From Cinclus cinclus (taxonomy: Eukaryota > Chordata > Aves > Passeriformes > Cinclidae): a DNA stretch of 64,000 nucleotides. Of this stretch, positions 11,301 through 26,300 are shown one piece after another. Position 1 is the stretch's first letter, and every line of letters begins with the position of its first letter. The position numbers were made by a program, and so were the translations under genes. The DNA lies in the NCBI RefSeq assembly GCF_963662255.1, contig NC_085046.1, positions 102,007,324 through 102,071,323 of the forward strand. The letters run 5' to 3'. Under the pieces are notes generated by a model. The model was not told the DNA's origin and ran no database searches. It saw nothing but the letters and a program-made list of their open reading frames with translations.

Positions 11301-14300
11301 ATTTTTTTGGCTAATGAAAAATGTGAACTTGATACTGAAATTGTCTTTAGATGTAAACATGAATTTTAAACAAAGTTACAGGAATCAAGTCCTTTCCAGA
11401 CCTATCCCAATTTATCTTCCTTGAAGTTGGTTTACAGCGCGTCTGCCAATGTTCTCCAGAGCAAGTTCATCAACGCTAAAGGCATGCAGCAAATGCAGAA
11501 TACTCTTGGATGAGCACTCTTTACTTAGGAGTCGTCACACCACACCGGGGACAGCTTTGTTATATGCATGTTTCATAGTATTGTAATGGGGATATTTCTA
11601 ACTGAGGAAATGATTCTGCAAAGAGCAGTGTAGGTTTTCTGTGATGTGGAGGAGGCAACCCTTGGCAGGCAATAAGAGATGTATGTGATGGGGTGGGGAA
11701 CTTCCAGCTAAATGGAGTATCTTTCCACAGTGATGAGCAGTAGGATGTGATCTAAAGGCAGCGATGAAGCAATAGGTACACAATACAGCTGCTGGTGGAC
11801 AGCTGTGTTCTGTGAGTGTCTTGGTGTGGGTCAGAGGTTGCCATGCTGATGTTTAGCTCCAGTGATATGTCAGGTTGCTCAAAAACTTCATTGTGGCTAC
11901 TCGGTGGCAAGATCTGCTTGGGTCTGTGCTGCCATGGCTAATAGTGGTAATAGACAGATCCAAGTTTGGCTGTTCCCAGTAGGCTGAGAAACCTGCAGGA
12001 GTAATAGGGAAAGAGGGTCAGAAGGGGATTCTTGGTGGTGCAGTGGCAGGGAAGAGGTCAGGATGTTTGCCCTAAGGAGGAAAACACTTTTTGTATACCA
12101 CAGAGTATCAACAGATGGTAAAATCTCTCTAAAATTTGAGAAACCCCCCTTATCTTTTCTGTTCTTAAGGACAATGGGAAATAAGATGCCCACTCTGCAG
12201 CTCTACCGATGTTGTTGCTGCATTTCCCACAGTCATCAGCAAAAAATGTTTGGGGTCTTTCAGGCAGGATCCAACTGTGCTCGCTATTATTTTAGCGTCA
12301 CTGTAATATTGCTGAATTTTAAGTTAAACTACTTGAACTGTCAGTTAGAATTTTCCTTAAAAATTGTTCTTTGAACTGAAATGCATCATTCTTGTTTTCA
12401 GGCCAAAGGCAAAATACTTTCAGAACACTTGATTAAAATTCCATGTGACTGTCTGAGTTCTTGAGCATTAATGGCAGTACGGAAGAGAACTTCAAAAATA
12501 TTGTTTTCTTTCCCCCCCTGTTTTTTTGGTACTTAAAATTACACTTTTCCAGGAATTTAACCTGTGTGATACAAATGCCTGTGAATTTCATGGAGGCATT
12601 AACTGTAAAGTAATGAAATAAGAATTTGCACATGGTGAGAGGTTGAAACATAAAAATATGCAACGATTGACTTGCTACTAATTTTCTAAAATAGTTGCAG
12701 TTTGTGTCCTGTACATTTATTAATATGTGTGTCCGGAGACCAACAGATGTAAGACCAAACAAAGCATAATGATTTGCAGTTTTACTTGGTTGTCTGGAGT
12801 AAAATGCCTAGGGAAAAAAAAAATATAGCAGGATATATTTTATTTTTTCCAAAGAACAGAAAGCCACGTCGGTATCATGTTGAACAGTTGGTTACTACTG
12901 GAAAAAAAGAAAAAAAAAAAAGGGCAAAAAACCCCCCACAGGTTTTACCCAATTAACCTTGAAAATAAGAGATTGCTAGATCTTGTCAGTAGAGATCAGG
13001 GAATGACCGAGTTTTGCATATCTTTGGGGTTACACAGTTGCAAATCCATTCAGGCCCATTCAAGCTGGGGGAAATGTGCTTCCTTCTACCCAGGAAGATC
13101 TGGCAGTGATACAAGGCTGTGAGTGCCCTGATAATGGCTTTTTTAGCCTGTTGGAATAAAAACATTTTTCTTTCCTGTCTGAAAACAGGGGAGCTGGTAG
13201 TTCTGGGATGCCAAGACCTCTTCAACTTGAAATAGCTTTTGTTAATAAATATAAAAAAAATCGACTTGATTTAAATAGAAATTTAGCTTATTCTGACGCA
13301 GCTGCAGTTTCTAATATTAAGGAAGTGACAAATCTTTTAAATTAAGAAAATTGAATAGATTTTGAGTTTATGTACAGCTAGTTAATAACAAGCTTTCACT
13401 AAGTGAAAAATGCATTTCAGAGTTCCTTTGTAGTGCACCTACTTCTTTTATGATCACAAAGTAATGCCAACTGACTCAGGGGCATTTCTAACTGTTTTAA
13501 CCTTCTTAATGTTTACACAGGGCAAAAAGTAGTAACATTTTTTTGGTAGTGATACTGAGTCACAGTACTGAAATGAGTGGGACCTCTAAGTCTTTAAAAT
13601 TCTTCTCAGGCTCAGGTCTCCCAGAATTTGCAAGTGATAAATGGAAATTCAGAAGAGGGCTAATAGATACCTGGGTCATAACTTCCTTTTTATTATAAAA
13701 AATGATTTGATGTGCAGCCTTAATCTGCATATTTATGCATGCAAATTTAATTAGGATTAAACCCAAGAGGATTTTAATTTATAAGACAGTTGCTTCAGGT
13801 TGAAAACCGATGATAGAAAAGAAGCTAAAGGGGAGATATTATTACTTAAGGAGTCATATTAAGTGGGAGTGGGGGAAATCTGCTTTGGCACCTACATCAG
13901 TAAGAACAAAAATCACATCGTAAATGACAGAGGTCCCTAGGCTTTGACATGCCAGTCACACTGCCAGTATTTCTGTTATGTTGCTCTAAGCTGATATTAT
14001 GTCTTAGGCAGCATATAAGCAAAACTGACAAGACACTGAAGTCTTTAAAAGCTGTGGCTTGTATTTACTTCAGGTTTGAGCAAAGATTTTTCCCAACTGA
14101 TGATTTCAGAAACAAAAGCTAGTGTAGTGGTAAAAGAAAGAACAACCCCGAAACCAACAAGGACAATGATGGAGACTCCTCAGCATGTGGAAAAAACTTT
14201 GGGTGAACAAGAAAGAACTAATTTCATGGTCTGGCAGGTTTGTTGTTCATTGGCAGCCTGCCCATCTGTCAACTTTTGGCTCTTTTGCTTTGGTGTAAAT

Positions 14301-17300
14301 GCTGTGACAATTTCTAGGCAGATTCTTGTACTGGCCAACAGCATACAAAAAAAATCATTACTTGTAAGAGATGACTTGACAGAAGAAATATTATTTATAC
14401 TTTGGAAATGCATGATAGAATACTCACAAATTACTTACTTTTTATATCAAGTTATACTGTCTGATGCTGAAAACTGGCATGAAATCTAGTTTTCTTTTGT
14501 TCTACTCTCCCTTAGTTTGTTCTGATGGAAATAAGCAGTAAGTTACTGTCAATATTGAAGGTATTAGAAATACCTGTGCTAGAGTTTATTTATCCCCAGG
14601 AATTGAAATTTTTTCCCCCTCAAATCCCTGAAATCTGTTAAAGGACCAAACCATAGTACTAGAAACCACACTCAGGGCTGGGATGTAAGCTATGAAACCT
14701 ATTGTCAAAGATGATGTGCACTCCTTTGGGAAACAAGGTAGCGCATTTGTAGGAATGTCTGGTTGGGGCTGAAAAACTTGAACTTCTTCAGATTTAAGCA
14801 TCTGCACCCTGACCATGTCTTTGCAGCCTTATCCTCTCTACTTCCAATTTAAATATGTGTGTTGACAGTCTCTGTGATCTAGATCTGTGTTTGTAAGCTG
14901 AACTTTAAACAGACTAAAAGGTGGGACATGATGAGGTTTGTACCAGCTAACTTGTTAACACATTGCTTTCTAATCGAACTGGTAATACTAGTTTAGACTG
15001 AGTACTAACAAAAAATTTCTAACCCATCTGTGGTATTAAAAATGTAATACTTTGTGTAAGAAAGCACTAGTTACTATGTAACTGAGGACAAGCTTCAGTT
15101 TCTTCTGCAGATGATGTATTAGTAATTACTTGGCTTTACATTTTCTAAACATTTAATCTGAAATCCGGGACTTCTGTTGTGGACACTTTTTTATGAGTTT
15201 GATAATTCCCTAATTTCATTTCCTTTCTTTACCTTAGTTTTCCAATGCATTTTATATCCAACATGCTTCATACACTTTGAAATTTAAAATTTTTTTAGAG
15301 CTGAGGTTTTCTGCCCACCTTTGGAAAAGGCAAAGCACTTTTACCTTGTTCAAATTGTGCTACAGTCCATCAACCTGGCTATATTGAGGAAAGTAATTGT
15401 GGGAGAAGAGTGCAGCTGGTGTTCATTCTTGAATGAGCAAACTCTTGCTTACTTTGTTTGCAGTCTGAGTTTGACGGAATTTTATTTATTTGTAGTGTTA
15501 TAACTTTATTAATTTGTAGCGTTGTAATTATTTTTAATACATTTCTGAGCAGTGAATGTGGTTAACATATCTAGCCTAAGGGAGACCACAGTAGGTAAAA
15601 TGCTTTTGCTGTAGTACCCTGTGTGCATTATGGCCCTCATTAATAATGCTTAGTGCACATAAGCAACTGCAGAAAAGAGTATTTGGCAGAGAAGACTTTG
15701 CCATTTAGAAGAAGGGGCAAGGTTTCATCCTCTGTAGCTTGTTTGTGCTCTAACAGCTTGCATAGTTCAAACAGAATGTTTTTTGTTACATTAACTGGTG
15801 TAATGAATTTGTTTTGTTGTCCTTTTTTTTTTCCTGGTGCTCCAGTTAGATTGCTTAAGCATGATTTGCAAAAGCTTGACTGGATCAGAGCTGTAAAATA
15901 ATCAGCAGACTGTTCTGAAAGCAAGTGGTTGAGTGCTCAGCAAATGGCTGCAAAGTAATTTGTTTTACAGATAACCTGAGTTCATCTCAGGGTTTGATGC
16001 AGAGCATGCTTCTTTATCCATAAGTGACCAGTCTCTGCAGTACAACAGAGCAGGATCTTTAACTTACCTTGGTGTGCAGTGCAAACAGAACGGCAGTATC
16101 TGGAAAGAAATATGAAACATATTCTCATATGTGTTAACAAAACTCTCTAGAATTTAAGAAGTTATTTTATTCCAGTTGGTGATGATGAGGTCTGAAGATC
16201 TGCACTGTAGGAAAAATGCAAACTGCCAAGAACTCAGAAGGATAAGAAGTTTAGAAAACAGACTAGAAAGATTGAGAAGATTGTTTACATAGCCTGGAAA
16301 AGGGTGTGTGATAACAGCTCAGGTAAACAGAAGTTGTAATCAAGATCACGACTGATCATGAATGCAGGAAAGAGGTCTGAAATTTTGTAACTTTTAAAGT
16401 GATAAAGTGCCAGACTAGACTCGTCTAGGATGTTGAGGAATATGTCTCATTGGAAGCTCTTGAGAACTGACAAGCTTAGTATGTCCTTACATCAAAAGCT
16501 GATTAAATTAAATAAGTGTTATGTTCACTAGCTAGTATTTCTGTGATTGACACATTAGTCAGCTTTGCTCTACAGTATGAGAAGAAATAGAGAATGGGTT
16601 TTAAGAAAAGATAATGTTCTGTCATGGCAGAGATTTCTTTTTAAATCTCAGGTAGTTTTGCCTAAATATTGGAAGTTAAAGTTTGCAGATGTTCTGGTAA
16701 AAAACCCGAATATACTCTGTAGTTAAATCCAGTAAATTTGATGTTTTGCTAGCAGAAATTCTCTCTGTAGAGCTACAGAAAAAGGGGTGATCAATTTTCA
16801 AAATTTAACTAGTGGCTTGCTACCTAAGCTTATTGTGTAAGTTGTGGTGAAGCTTTCAGCTTTTCAAGTGGGTTAATGCTGCAGCTAACACATTTTAGGC
16901 AACGTCTCCACAAAGTGGATTATAAAGCAGGTTGTTATACCCCACATTTCTTGCTGACTCTAAGAACAGAGAATTAGTATCTTAATTCCCATAGTTAGAA
17001 GTTCACAATTTCAGTCCATTTATTTTAGGGAAAAGCAGCCTAAGTATTTGATGTGATTATGGGGTAGGATTCTCATGAAATTATATAGAGAAGGTTGAAC
17101 TAGGGATGCTTGTTGGTAAAATATAATGAGGGTAAATCTATTGAACAGCTATGAATTTGAACCCAAGCCTGATGGTTCCAGGGCTTTTATTTAATAAACT
17201 TATTTGATCCAAATCTTGAATGAGACAGAACAACTAAATCAAATCTTTGCTACTGAAAACTGTCTGAGAATGCTATAAAGAACATGACCTCAACTTGTGT

Positions 17301-20300
17301 GTAATGCTATTGCATGTTTTATACATTCTAATACTGTGACACTTTATTACATTTTGTCCTTAGTCTATTCTGTTCTCTTGAAGTGCATCAAACTATTCTG
17401 AACAACTGCCACTGTGCACTCTGTAGATGCTTTCAGTAAAGGGAGAATCCATTGTTTGTGAGCAAACTTCAGCGTTGCCGGCCTGTTATGGGCTGCTGAA
17501 AAACGCTAACTTGAAAATGAGATTAGACCCCCTCAAGTATTTCTGTGTTCTGAGAAATGACACAATAAGAGCTCGTTGTTGCTGAACACATCAGCTCTTT
17601 ATGGCTTTTAAGTCAGATCTACTTTGTTCACTTGAAAATTACTGCTTTATTACAGTCAGCACAAAAAAAGGCCAAAATACTTAGAAATCAGGCTGTTGGC
17701 ATCACTGAATGCCTCAATGTTGCTCACTGAAGTCTGGTTTAGAGTCTTCATTGTATACACTAATGAACAATCCAGAAGACTGTCTGGACTCAGTTCTTGG
17801 CTTGCTTCATATAATCTTTTGTGTTTGCTTCCCATCAGTTTGTCTTCTTTCCAAAAAAAGAAAAACCCAACAAGCAGCTCCCTAATTTAGATAGCTTTCT
17901 AGAAATATCAGACAGATCAGTGAATCTGGATTAAGAAAGAAACTGTCTTAAATGTGACATTTCTGTAAGAGTTTTGCTGTCCTTACTGTGTTGCTCTGGA
18001 TACTAAAATGTATTCTCTTTATTGTGTTTGAATATACTTGGTGGTGTAGTAAAGCCCATGTAAAGTAGAATTCTCATGTGCATCCTTCTGTTTGTACAAC
18101 TGTTTTTAAAAGATATTATTTTAATCAGCTATACATCTGCAAGGAAAATTGTTTTTCTGGGAACTGTGTCCCTTCACCTATCATCTATAAAAAGTAGTTT
18201 TAACTGTCTGTCATACTGTTAAATATAGTCAAAAATATAGATCATGCATGCACTTTTCCAAAATGCACAAATCCACTTATCTTCTACCCAAAACAGAACA
18301 GTGATTAAATACTAGTAATTTTCTGATTGAAAGAATCATTAATCACAAAATGAAATAGGGGTTTCATTCAGATCTATCTGTGCAAAATGCAGCCAAGTGT
18401 CCTACACTGAGAACTTAAATAGTAGGAAGGGAAAAAAGTATGTCTAAAAAAGCCTTTCGTATATGGCACAAAAAAGCATATGATTTCCATATTTGCATTT
18501 AGTGATGGATATGTGCTGTGGGCTGAGCATGGAGAGTAAGCTAATGTTGGACTGCACTGATGCTGCTCTACATGGACAGGATACCTGAGCTAGACAAAGT
18601 GCTCAGTAAGTCCAGATGTATCAGACTCATTGCATAATACTATGGAATGTTTATAATTGCCAGGGTCTGCATGTGTACAGTAAATCAGGTGTATCCAGAA
18701 TGAAGTAACAGATATGCATTGACTACAGTTGGAGTTACCACAATCCTGGAAATGTCCAAAATCCTTGAAATGCTTCTTGGTGAGAACTTCAGGGTGTTCG
18801 GTAGTCTATATATGTAACAAAGTTAAAGCTTACAAACCCACAAAGAATTAACTTGAGCTTCCAGGAAAGATGACTATATTTACATCATCAACAAGGAGCT
18901 TGTGAGGACTTCTGTGTAACCTGGTTTAAAGTAGAATAATTCCCAAAGAAATATAGGCTGTATGCTCGGCCATGAAATAGAGGGATAGCTGTTCTGGCTA
19001 GAGATGTCTTTTATTTAGGTGAACCGTTATGACCTTCATGAATTATCAGTACTTTGAATCTGCTCCTGTAAGTTGCATGCTCCACCTGTCCCTGTTAATT
19101 TGAAGAATCAGAGTTAATAGGCATGTTGAAGCGCATAAAATAGAAATTGCCATGTCTGCGTTAAAGCTCTTTACTTGTCTTCTTCTTCCCTGGCATACTG
19201 CATGCTGACCAACTGTTCATAATTTGAAAATGTTACAACTGGCTTCATTATGCACAAGTCTTTTTTTCTGAGTTTTGCTGAAACAGTAATACTGTGTCCT
19301 TCCCATAAGGTCTGACTACTGAGCTGTACATACAGCAAATCCATCTAACCCCCTAAATCACTTCTTGTCATTTCCTGAAGGATTAAACAGTGTCTAGTGT
19401 GGATGTGACAAATTCTGCCCTGTCCACATTGCAGGTCACCTTACTAGGGATGTAATTCCCTCCACTTCCTCTGAGTTTGGGGTGTTTTGTCTCTCTAGGA
19501 AAGCTCTGAATGACATAATTCTGACAGTACCCACTCAGATTTTCAGTTCTCCCTTTCTGGGTTTTAGTCATGCATCTGGCTAAAACCAAGTCTTTACAAA
19601 TGAGAGCAACTTGCCTGAACATCTAATGAAAACACTGTGCTTAGCTTTTGTGCTGAGCTGTAGTGAACCAATTGTTATTTTTTCTCAGGATCAAATTAAG
19701 ATCTATACACTTCATTTTTTGGCATTAGGGTGTGTGTGACTCTGGTTTGAGGCAAATGAGCATCTGAGTAGCTGGAAAATAATGAGAGTTCACCTTACCA
19801 TGAAAAGAACAGGCCAGCAGTTAGAAGTAAATGAGCTTAGTTTAAAAATTCTTACAGATTTTCTCAGGACCACCCTAGTCTCTTACAAAATGGTGAGCAG
19901 TAATTCCCATGGTTTTTCATGGAGCACTGGCCTTCCTTTCTAGTGGGAATAATATAACAAATCCAATTCAATCTATCATTTGTCCTCTGCTTTGGATAGA
20001 AAACTTTGAAAGTTAAATGGATGAAGGATCTAGAGGGCAAGTCCTGTGAGAAGCAACTGAGAGGGCTGGGGTTGTTTAGCCTGGAGGAAAGAAGGCTCAG
20101 GAGAGGCTTTATCAATCTCTGTAACTTCCTGAAAAGGAGGGTGGTGGTCATCCAATTTTATCAGGCAACAAATGATAGGATGAAAGGACATAGCCTTAAG
20201 ATGTGGCTGGGGAGATTCATATTGGACCTCAGGAGGAATTTCTTCATGGGAGTAGTTGTTAAAGATTGGAAATGAACTGCCCAGGGAAGTGGTAGAGTCA

Positions 20301-23300
20301 CCGTCCCTGGAGGTAATCAAGAAATGACTGTATGTGGCACTTAGTGCCATGGTCTAGTTGACAATGTGGTAATCAGTTAGAGGTTGGGCTTGGTGATTCC
20401 AGAGGTCCTTTCCTAGGCACTAAATGATGCTGTGATGTCCTTAGCAAATTATATGTCCATTTTTAAAGTTTATGTATAATGAAGTATGGTATCTTCTGAT
20501 GGAGTTTCATGTCAGTTATGGCCACTTGCATCTAACACCAGGATATAACGACAGTCCCCTGTTTTTCTGTAAATGGCTCATTTAAGTGACTGGTTCTTGG
20601 TTGCTCATCTTTATCATACCTACTGTTTCCTACAAGGCATAAAAATATCTTACTAGATGTTTAGTTTTATTTTTGATTTTTTTTGGGGGGTGGGGGGTTT
20701 GAGGGGATGGAGAAGTGAGGGAGAAGGGAGATTGGCAGAGCAGCATCTAAGAAGTTTTGAACTCATAACTCTGAGTACCTGGCTCTCCTTAGTAAAAGAA
20801 TAAAGAGGAGCAATGTTCCTTGAAGATGCAGCTGATTTATTTGCAATTTGCCTTTTTTCAATTTCATTTGTTGCAGATGCTTATTTTTTCCTAATAAATA
20901 ATCTCCTACCCTATTCTTGATCTTCCCTGAAATCAATGGCTGCACCTTTGCAGTTTGCCTTAAAATTTAATTGTGGTAAAGAGATTCAGCAGTAAACACA
21001 GTCAGCTAGGATTCAAAGAGATTCAATACCTTGCAGGATGTAGCTAGTAACCTCTTCTTTTTATTTGGATCATGGGGCAAAACTCCAGTGCAATTCACTT
21101 GGATAGCAGTGCTCTTTATCTCTGTGGGACCCAGAAAACTCATGATGAGGTAGTGTTGCTACTCCTTTGGCACAAGTCTGTTTACTGAAGGCTGTTGGAG
21201 GCAAATTATTTCACTGTGGCAAATGGAAAGAAATGGCAGGGCTGTTGTGTAATGTGTGTGAAGGTAATGGGTGACCCAGGGGAGTAAGGGATAGCTCTTG
21301 AAGACAGGCTGATAGACCCCTGCATGAACAGTAATTAATACTGAATAACAAAGATCTTAGATCACTGGAGAGCAGTGTTAAAAAAGATACCCTCTTCCTC
21401 CACTGAGCTTTCCTGAGGGCAGCCCTTCTTTGGCTCCAGCTTTACGTCTGGAGATGCACTGCACACATAGTGCAGAAGGTAAGAGAAGCCTGTGCAGAAA
21501 ATATCTTACTGGCAAAAGAACCTCACTAGAGTAGTCATTAGGATGTCTTCAGCATCCTCATCCGCATCAGATTTAGGTGTAATTAAGACAAGGCACCTGA
21601 CCTAGTCTGGATTTAACTTAAATGAATTCAAGATTCAAAAAAATAAAAAGCTCCATCTCCCTGCTATTAAATTTCAAGTATAGGACATTTGAAAACACAT
21701 TGTTTGTTATTCATATGGTGGTGCAGAGGGTTAGGATTTAGCCAAATTTTCAGTAGCTGGAGGCAAGTCTTAAATAACACTTACTTTCCTCCAGACTTTC
21801 TAGGGTAATACAATTACTGGGCAAAGACACTTTAAAGGAATATTGAATGTAGCCTTGTTAAATTACAATTGTTAGGGTTGGAAAGGATTTCTGGAGAACA
21901 TTTGGTCCAATGACACTACCAAGGCAGGATCACCCTGAGCAGGTTACACAGGAACTTGTTCAGATGGATTTGAATGTCTCCAGAGGGAACTCCATAACCC
22001 CTGTGGGCAGCCCATTCCAGCCCTCTGCTACCCTCTGTGTAGGGTGGAACTTCTGTTTTTCTTTATGGCCACTGCTCCTTGTCCCGTTGCTGAAGAGAGC
22101 TGAAAGGAGCCTGGAACAATACTCTTGGCACCCACCTTTGAGATATTTACATGCATTAACAACTAAGGAATATAAAACTTCAATATTGCAGTCTCTTTTG
22201 ATGTATATTGTGGATAATGAAGTAAAAGAATTCATACAGTTTTACTAGTGGAATTGGCATATATTTTCACAAATATGTCTTGATTTTTATTTTTTTCAGA
22301 TTTCCTTTTAACAGAAGAAACATGTGATTTTAATGCCTTATTATTGCAACACTAGCAGCTCTTGTGGAATTCCAAGAATTGCCATATCAAGGCTCTAGCT
22401 TTGATTCTAGCCCATTGGGTTTAATCTGTAAAGACAGGACTCTTCGTTCCAAAATTGCTTGTTTTTCAGAGTTACTTCTGAGTGGAAATGGAATATCTCT
22501 ACTACATCATAACCATGCAAGAAATAAAAGCTTTTTAGCTTGTGACAGAGAGCTGGAAGCTGATTGAGAAACTGTGCTTAATTTCTGTCACATACAGTGT
22601 TCTAGAAATTTTATCCGTAGCCTTCAAACCAAAGTAAAACTTTACTCCTTTTAGAAAAAGCAAAGGATTCCTGGTGGTAGCTGTAATCTTGAAACTTAGT
22701 CTGTTGTTACATTATTCCAGTGCGCAAGAACAAAACTATTTGAAAGTACAGTGAAGTGTTTGTGTAAAGATTAATAAGTGGCAAGCAAAATATCCCTTAG
22801 ACTTTACAGTGACTGTGGAAGAAGCCTGTAGCAAAGGTCTAAAGTTCAGTCCTTAAATCTTTGAAGTCTAGAGTGTCCTGTTCAGGCCAGTGGTGTTGCT
22901 GCTGCAAAGAGCTTGTTTTAAACACCATTTTCTGCACCAGCTGAGTGTGTGCTCTCCCTCTTTGATTCTGGCAGTGGGCCAGCTGTCCCCCAGGGTTTGA
23001 TCAATTCACTATGCAAGGGAAGGTTTAGTAATGGGGAGAATTGGCTTGCAAACTGGGGAGAATTGGCTTGCAAACTCTCGTGTTCCTCAGCATAAAGCAT
23101 CCAAATGTGGAGTGAATTAACAGGGATACTGCTGTCAGGGTGCATGCCTTACTTACCATGTGGCTGATAAACATAATTTCTTTCGAGGCTTGTTTCCTGC
23201 CATTTTGAACCTGGCCAGCAATGCTCACATCTCCACCAATGCCACGTGTGGGGAGAAGGGACCGGAGATGTTCTGCAAACTGGTGGAGCACGTCCCTGGA

Positions 23301-26300
23301 CGGCCCCTGCGCAATGCCCAGTGCCGCGTCTGTGATCGTCACAGTGCCAATCCCAAAGGCAAGCTTCACATGTTTTGGATTTTGTTCGTTTCATGAGTTC
23401 GTGTCCTTTTTTTTTAACCTTTCCCCTTGAATACAGAGTGTATTGGAGTAAAACATGTTTTAGTCTCTCTACTATGTGAGTGCAATTACCTTGGAGTAAA
23501 GGGCTGACAAAGTGTAAGCACCCTGTATCACCACTGAGCACTGCAAGAGCCAGTGACAACCTTTTTGAGGGCAGATTTCAGCTTTTAATTCTTTATGACA
23601 GGAAGAGATTGTGCTTTGTGTGAAACAAATGTGCTGGGTCAGAAAAATGAAGTGAGATTTATTTTCAAGAGATGTTCAATTATTTTGCTTTGAAACAGAG
23701 CAGCACCCAATTTCCAGTGCGATCGATGGTACCAATAACTGGTGGCAGAGTCCCAGCATTCAGAATGGAAGGCAATACCACTGGGTCACCATCACCTTGG
23801 ATTTAAGGCAGGTGAGTAACATTTTTGTGAATATCATTAAATGGATGTAGGATACAAGACAGTACAAATTGATTACAGCTCTTCTGTGTTTAGATAAAAC
23901 AAAAAAAGTTTTTAGTAAAAACTCTCATCCATGCTCTTTCTGTCTTGGTGACCAATTCCATCTGTACCAACTTCTTTGTCTTGGTAACTTTCCTCTGCCT
24001 CACACTTCTGTCTTTTCCCCAGCAGTCCTATGGTACTGTTTTTCTCCACCTTTTATTTCTTGAAAGTTACTTGAAATCTGTGTTTTCAAGGACTTACTTT
24101 TAGACAGAAGTGTTTTCAGGGTATTGGCCAAAGCACACATTTTATATGTGAGGATGTATCTGACTGATTCTGATCATCACCTTGTTGGAAGGAGCACTGG
24201 CAAAAAATGCTCTAACCCATATCTTCTAGGAAATTTTGCTATCTGGTGTTCTGCAGAGTTAGGGTTTAAAATCTGAAACAGTGGATTGTGACCCTGAGGA
24301 CTCTTGAACTGTCTGGGCAGAAGTTGTTTCCTCTGTTTTGGCTACTCTGTATGGCCAAACATGGAGGGATTTATCATTCTTAGACAGGAGCATTCTAAAC
24401 TGTACATGGCTTTTGCTAATTTATACGTTTGTCTGTTAGACATACAAGAATCAGAAGTCTCCTACCCTGCTCCAAGAAAAGACAAAATAATTAGTGAAGA
24501 AATGTGTTTTTCTTGGTGGCTTCTTGTTGTTTTGCTTTGAACAGATCTATGTGCTGGCCTACCTAAGTTGTTTTAAAATTATAGCTCAAAAATTCCTTAT
24601 TAATATGGAGATGGCTCCAAACTCTGGAGGAAGCAGCTTTATTGCTCACTAACAAATGCATATTTGAGGTGGAGAATTGATAACAAATTTTTGCAGGATC
24701 TCTAGACCCTGCTTAAAAGTTATTTTAATCTTTAAAACAGAAGGTTTTAACTTTGATGTTTTCAAATAAAACATGGGTTAAGCAAGTGCCTGGTTTGCTC
24801 TTTAATTAGAAAGTGGAACTGTTGGGAAAATAATCACAGGGTGTCTTTTGCCAGTGACAGAAGGTTTGGATAGGATTTTTGTGTTGTTTAAAGAGTTAGA
24901 TTTTTGTTTGGTTTGTAAATGGACAAACAGGAAGGAAAAATTAAGGAGGGGATGCCTTTATTTTTATCCCCCTAGAACAATTTCACTTTGGAAATAGACC
25001 AGCTGAGCTGCCCTCTGAATCATTTATTCATCAGTCTTAGTGCTGTTGATGCTTTAACATATACATATCTTTCCTCTCCTGACCCATGCTCAGTTTCACT
25101 AATTTGATTTGAAAAGTTTCCCCTAAGGGGCTTTTCTTCTCTGTTTTCCCTTGAGAGTTTGAGAGAGAGAAGGCATCTAGGGCTATGCAAACTGAATGTA
25201 AATTACTGCTCTGTGAGAAAGGATTTGGTTAATAGAGATTGCTTGAAGTCAGTGAGTTATTAGAGCTGACTTGGTGTGCTTACTTTAAACGAGTCAGCAC
25301 AAGTGAAGAAAACACAAAAGAAAAGCATATGAAGGACCTTAGTGATTTTAGTAATTGTTTACTTCATACATTTGTTTCAGAATTACTTAAAACGGGACCT
25401 GTGAAAATAATCCTGAAAGTCAGTACTTGTGTTCAGTATAACTTCATCATTGGTACTTTATTTTTTTACATTTTAAGCTTTGTGCATTAAATCTGTCAAG
25501 TACCTTATTAAAGTAAACAAGTCCTTTACCTTTCCTTGCCAGAGTATATGTTCACACCTTTTTGTGATGTTAAAAATGACCCTGTGGTCATTATTTATGG
25601 GTTTTTTTGTGTCATTATCAGAAGCTCTAGGACTAAGAGGAATTGACTGTTTCTTTGCATTATTACCAATATACAGTTTAGAGATATAATCCAAGCAGTT
25701 GGGTTGGTAAGTGCTGAAGTAAATCCTTGGCTGGCAGATATGGGGAATATTCCAATAAGTTGAAGGGAATAGAGATTATTCGTTTAGCTAATGTTCTTCC
25801 TTGTTCTTAGTCTATTTAGTCTAAAACCAGCTGTGCTGCAGAGTAGTTTGATGGGATAAATTAAATCAGCATTGAAATTGCTGTTTTCATATTTCTTCTT
25901 TGGAAAATCTGTGCTATTTATAGCTAATATAGCATTTTATAAGGATAGTGAGTACTTATGTGATGATTTTCTAGCTCATATGCATCATGGCAACTAGGTA
26001 AATTTACTCTAGTGTGCCTTTCAGTCTTTCCAGGATCCACATGTATGCTAGTCTTTCCTTCCCACACCCTGTACTTCTCCTCGTCCTCCCCCTTTCCATT
26101 AAATGTATGGCAATGATCCAAAACTGGGGAGAGTAGTGTAGCAATGAGGTGTAGGTTTGATGTACAAGACACTAAGAATTGATTTATGACCTTGTGCTTC
26201 CTACACTGCTAGTTCTACAGAAACAAAATACACAGCAGTGGTTTTCTAGAAAAACAGAAATTCATTTTAGTGGTGTGATTGAGCCAGATGTAAAATATTA

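Larger units (their letters stand above)
2341..23187 (+). other. LAMA1 intron 1 (20.8 kb)
   Basis: Runs from the exon 1 donor to the exon 2 acceptor (TTTCGAG). The first 540 bases belong to the CpG island. The rest is AT-rich non-coding DNA. Contents I can support: a T-rich tract (3007-3089), an older tRNA-like repeat (about 5395-5960), a 23-base A run (9868-9890), CR1 copies at about 20022-20440 (+) and 21872-22162 (-), and a 22-bp tandem duplication (23032-23075). No additional exon or RNA gene was recognised in between. Confidence 0.85.

Noticed and set aside
23149..23559. Minus-strand open frame (136 aa) over exon 2
   Set aside because: Antisense shadow of the conserved LAMA1 exon.
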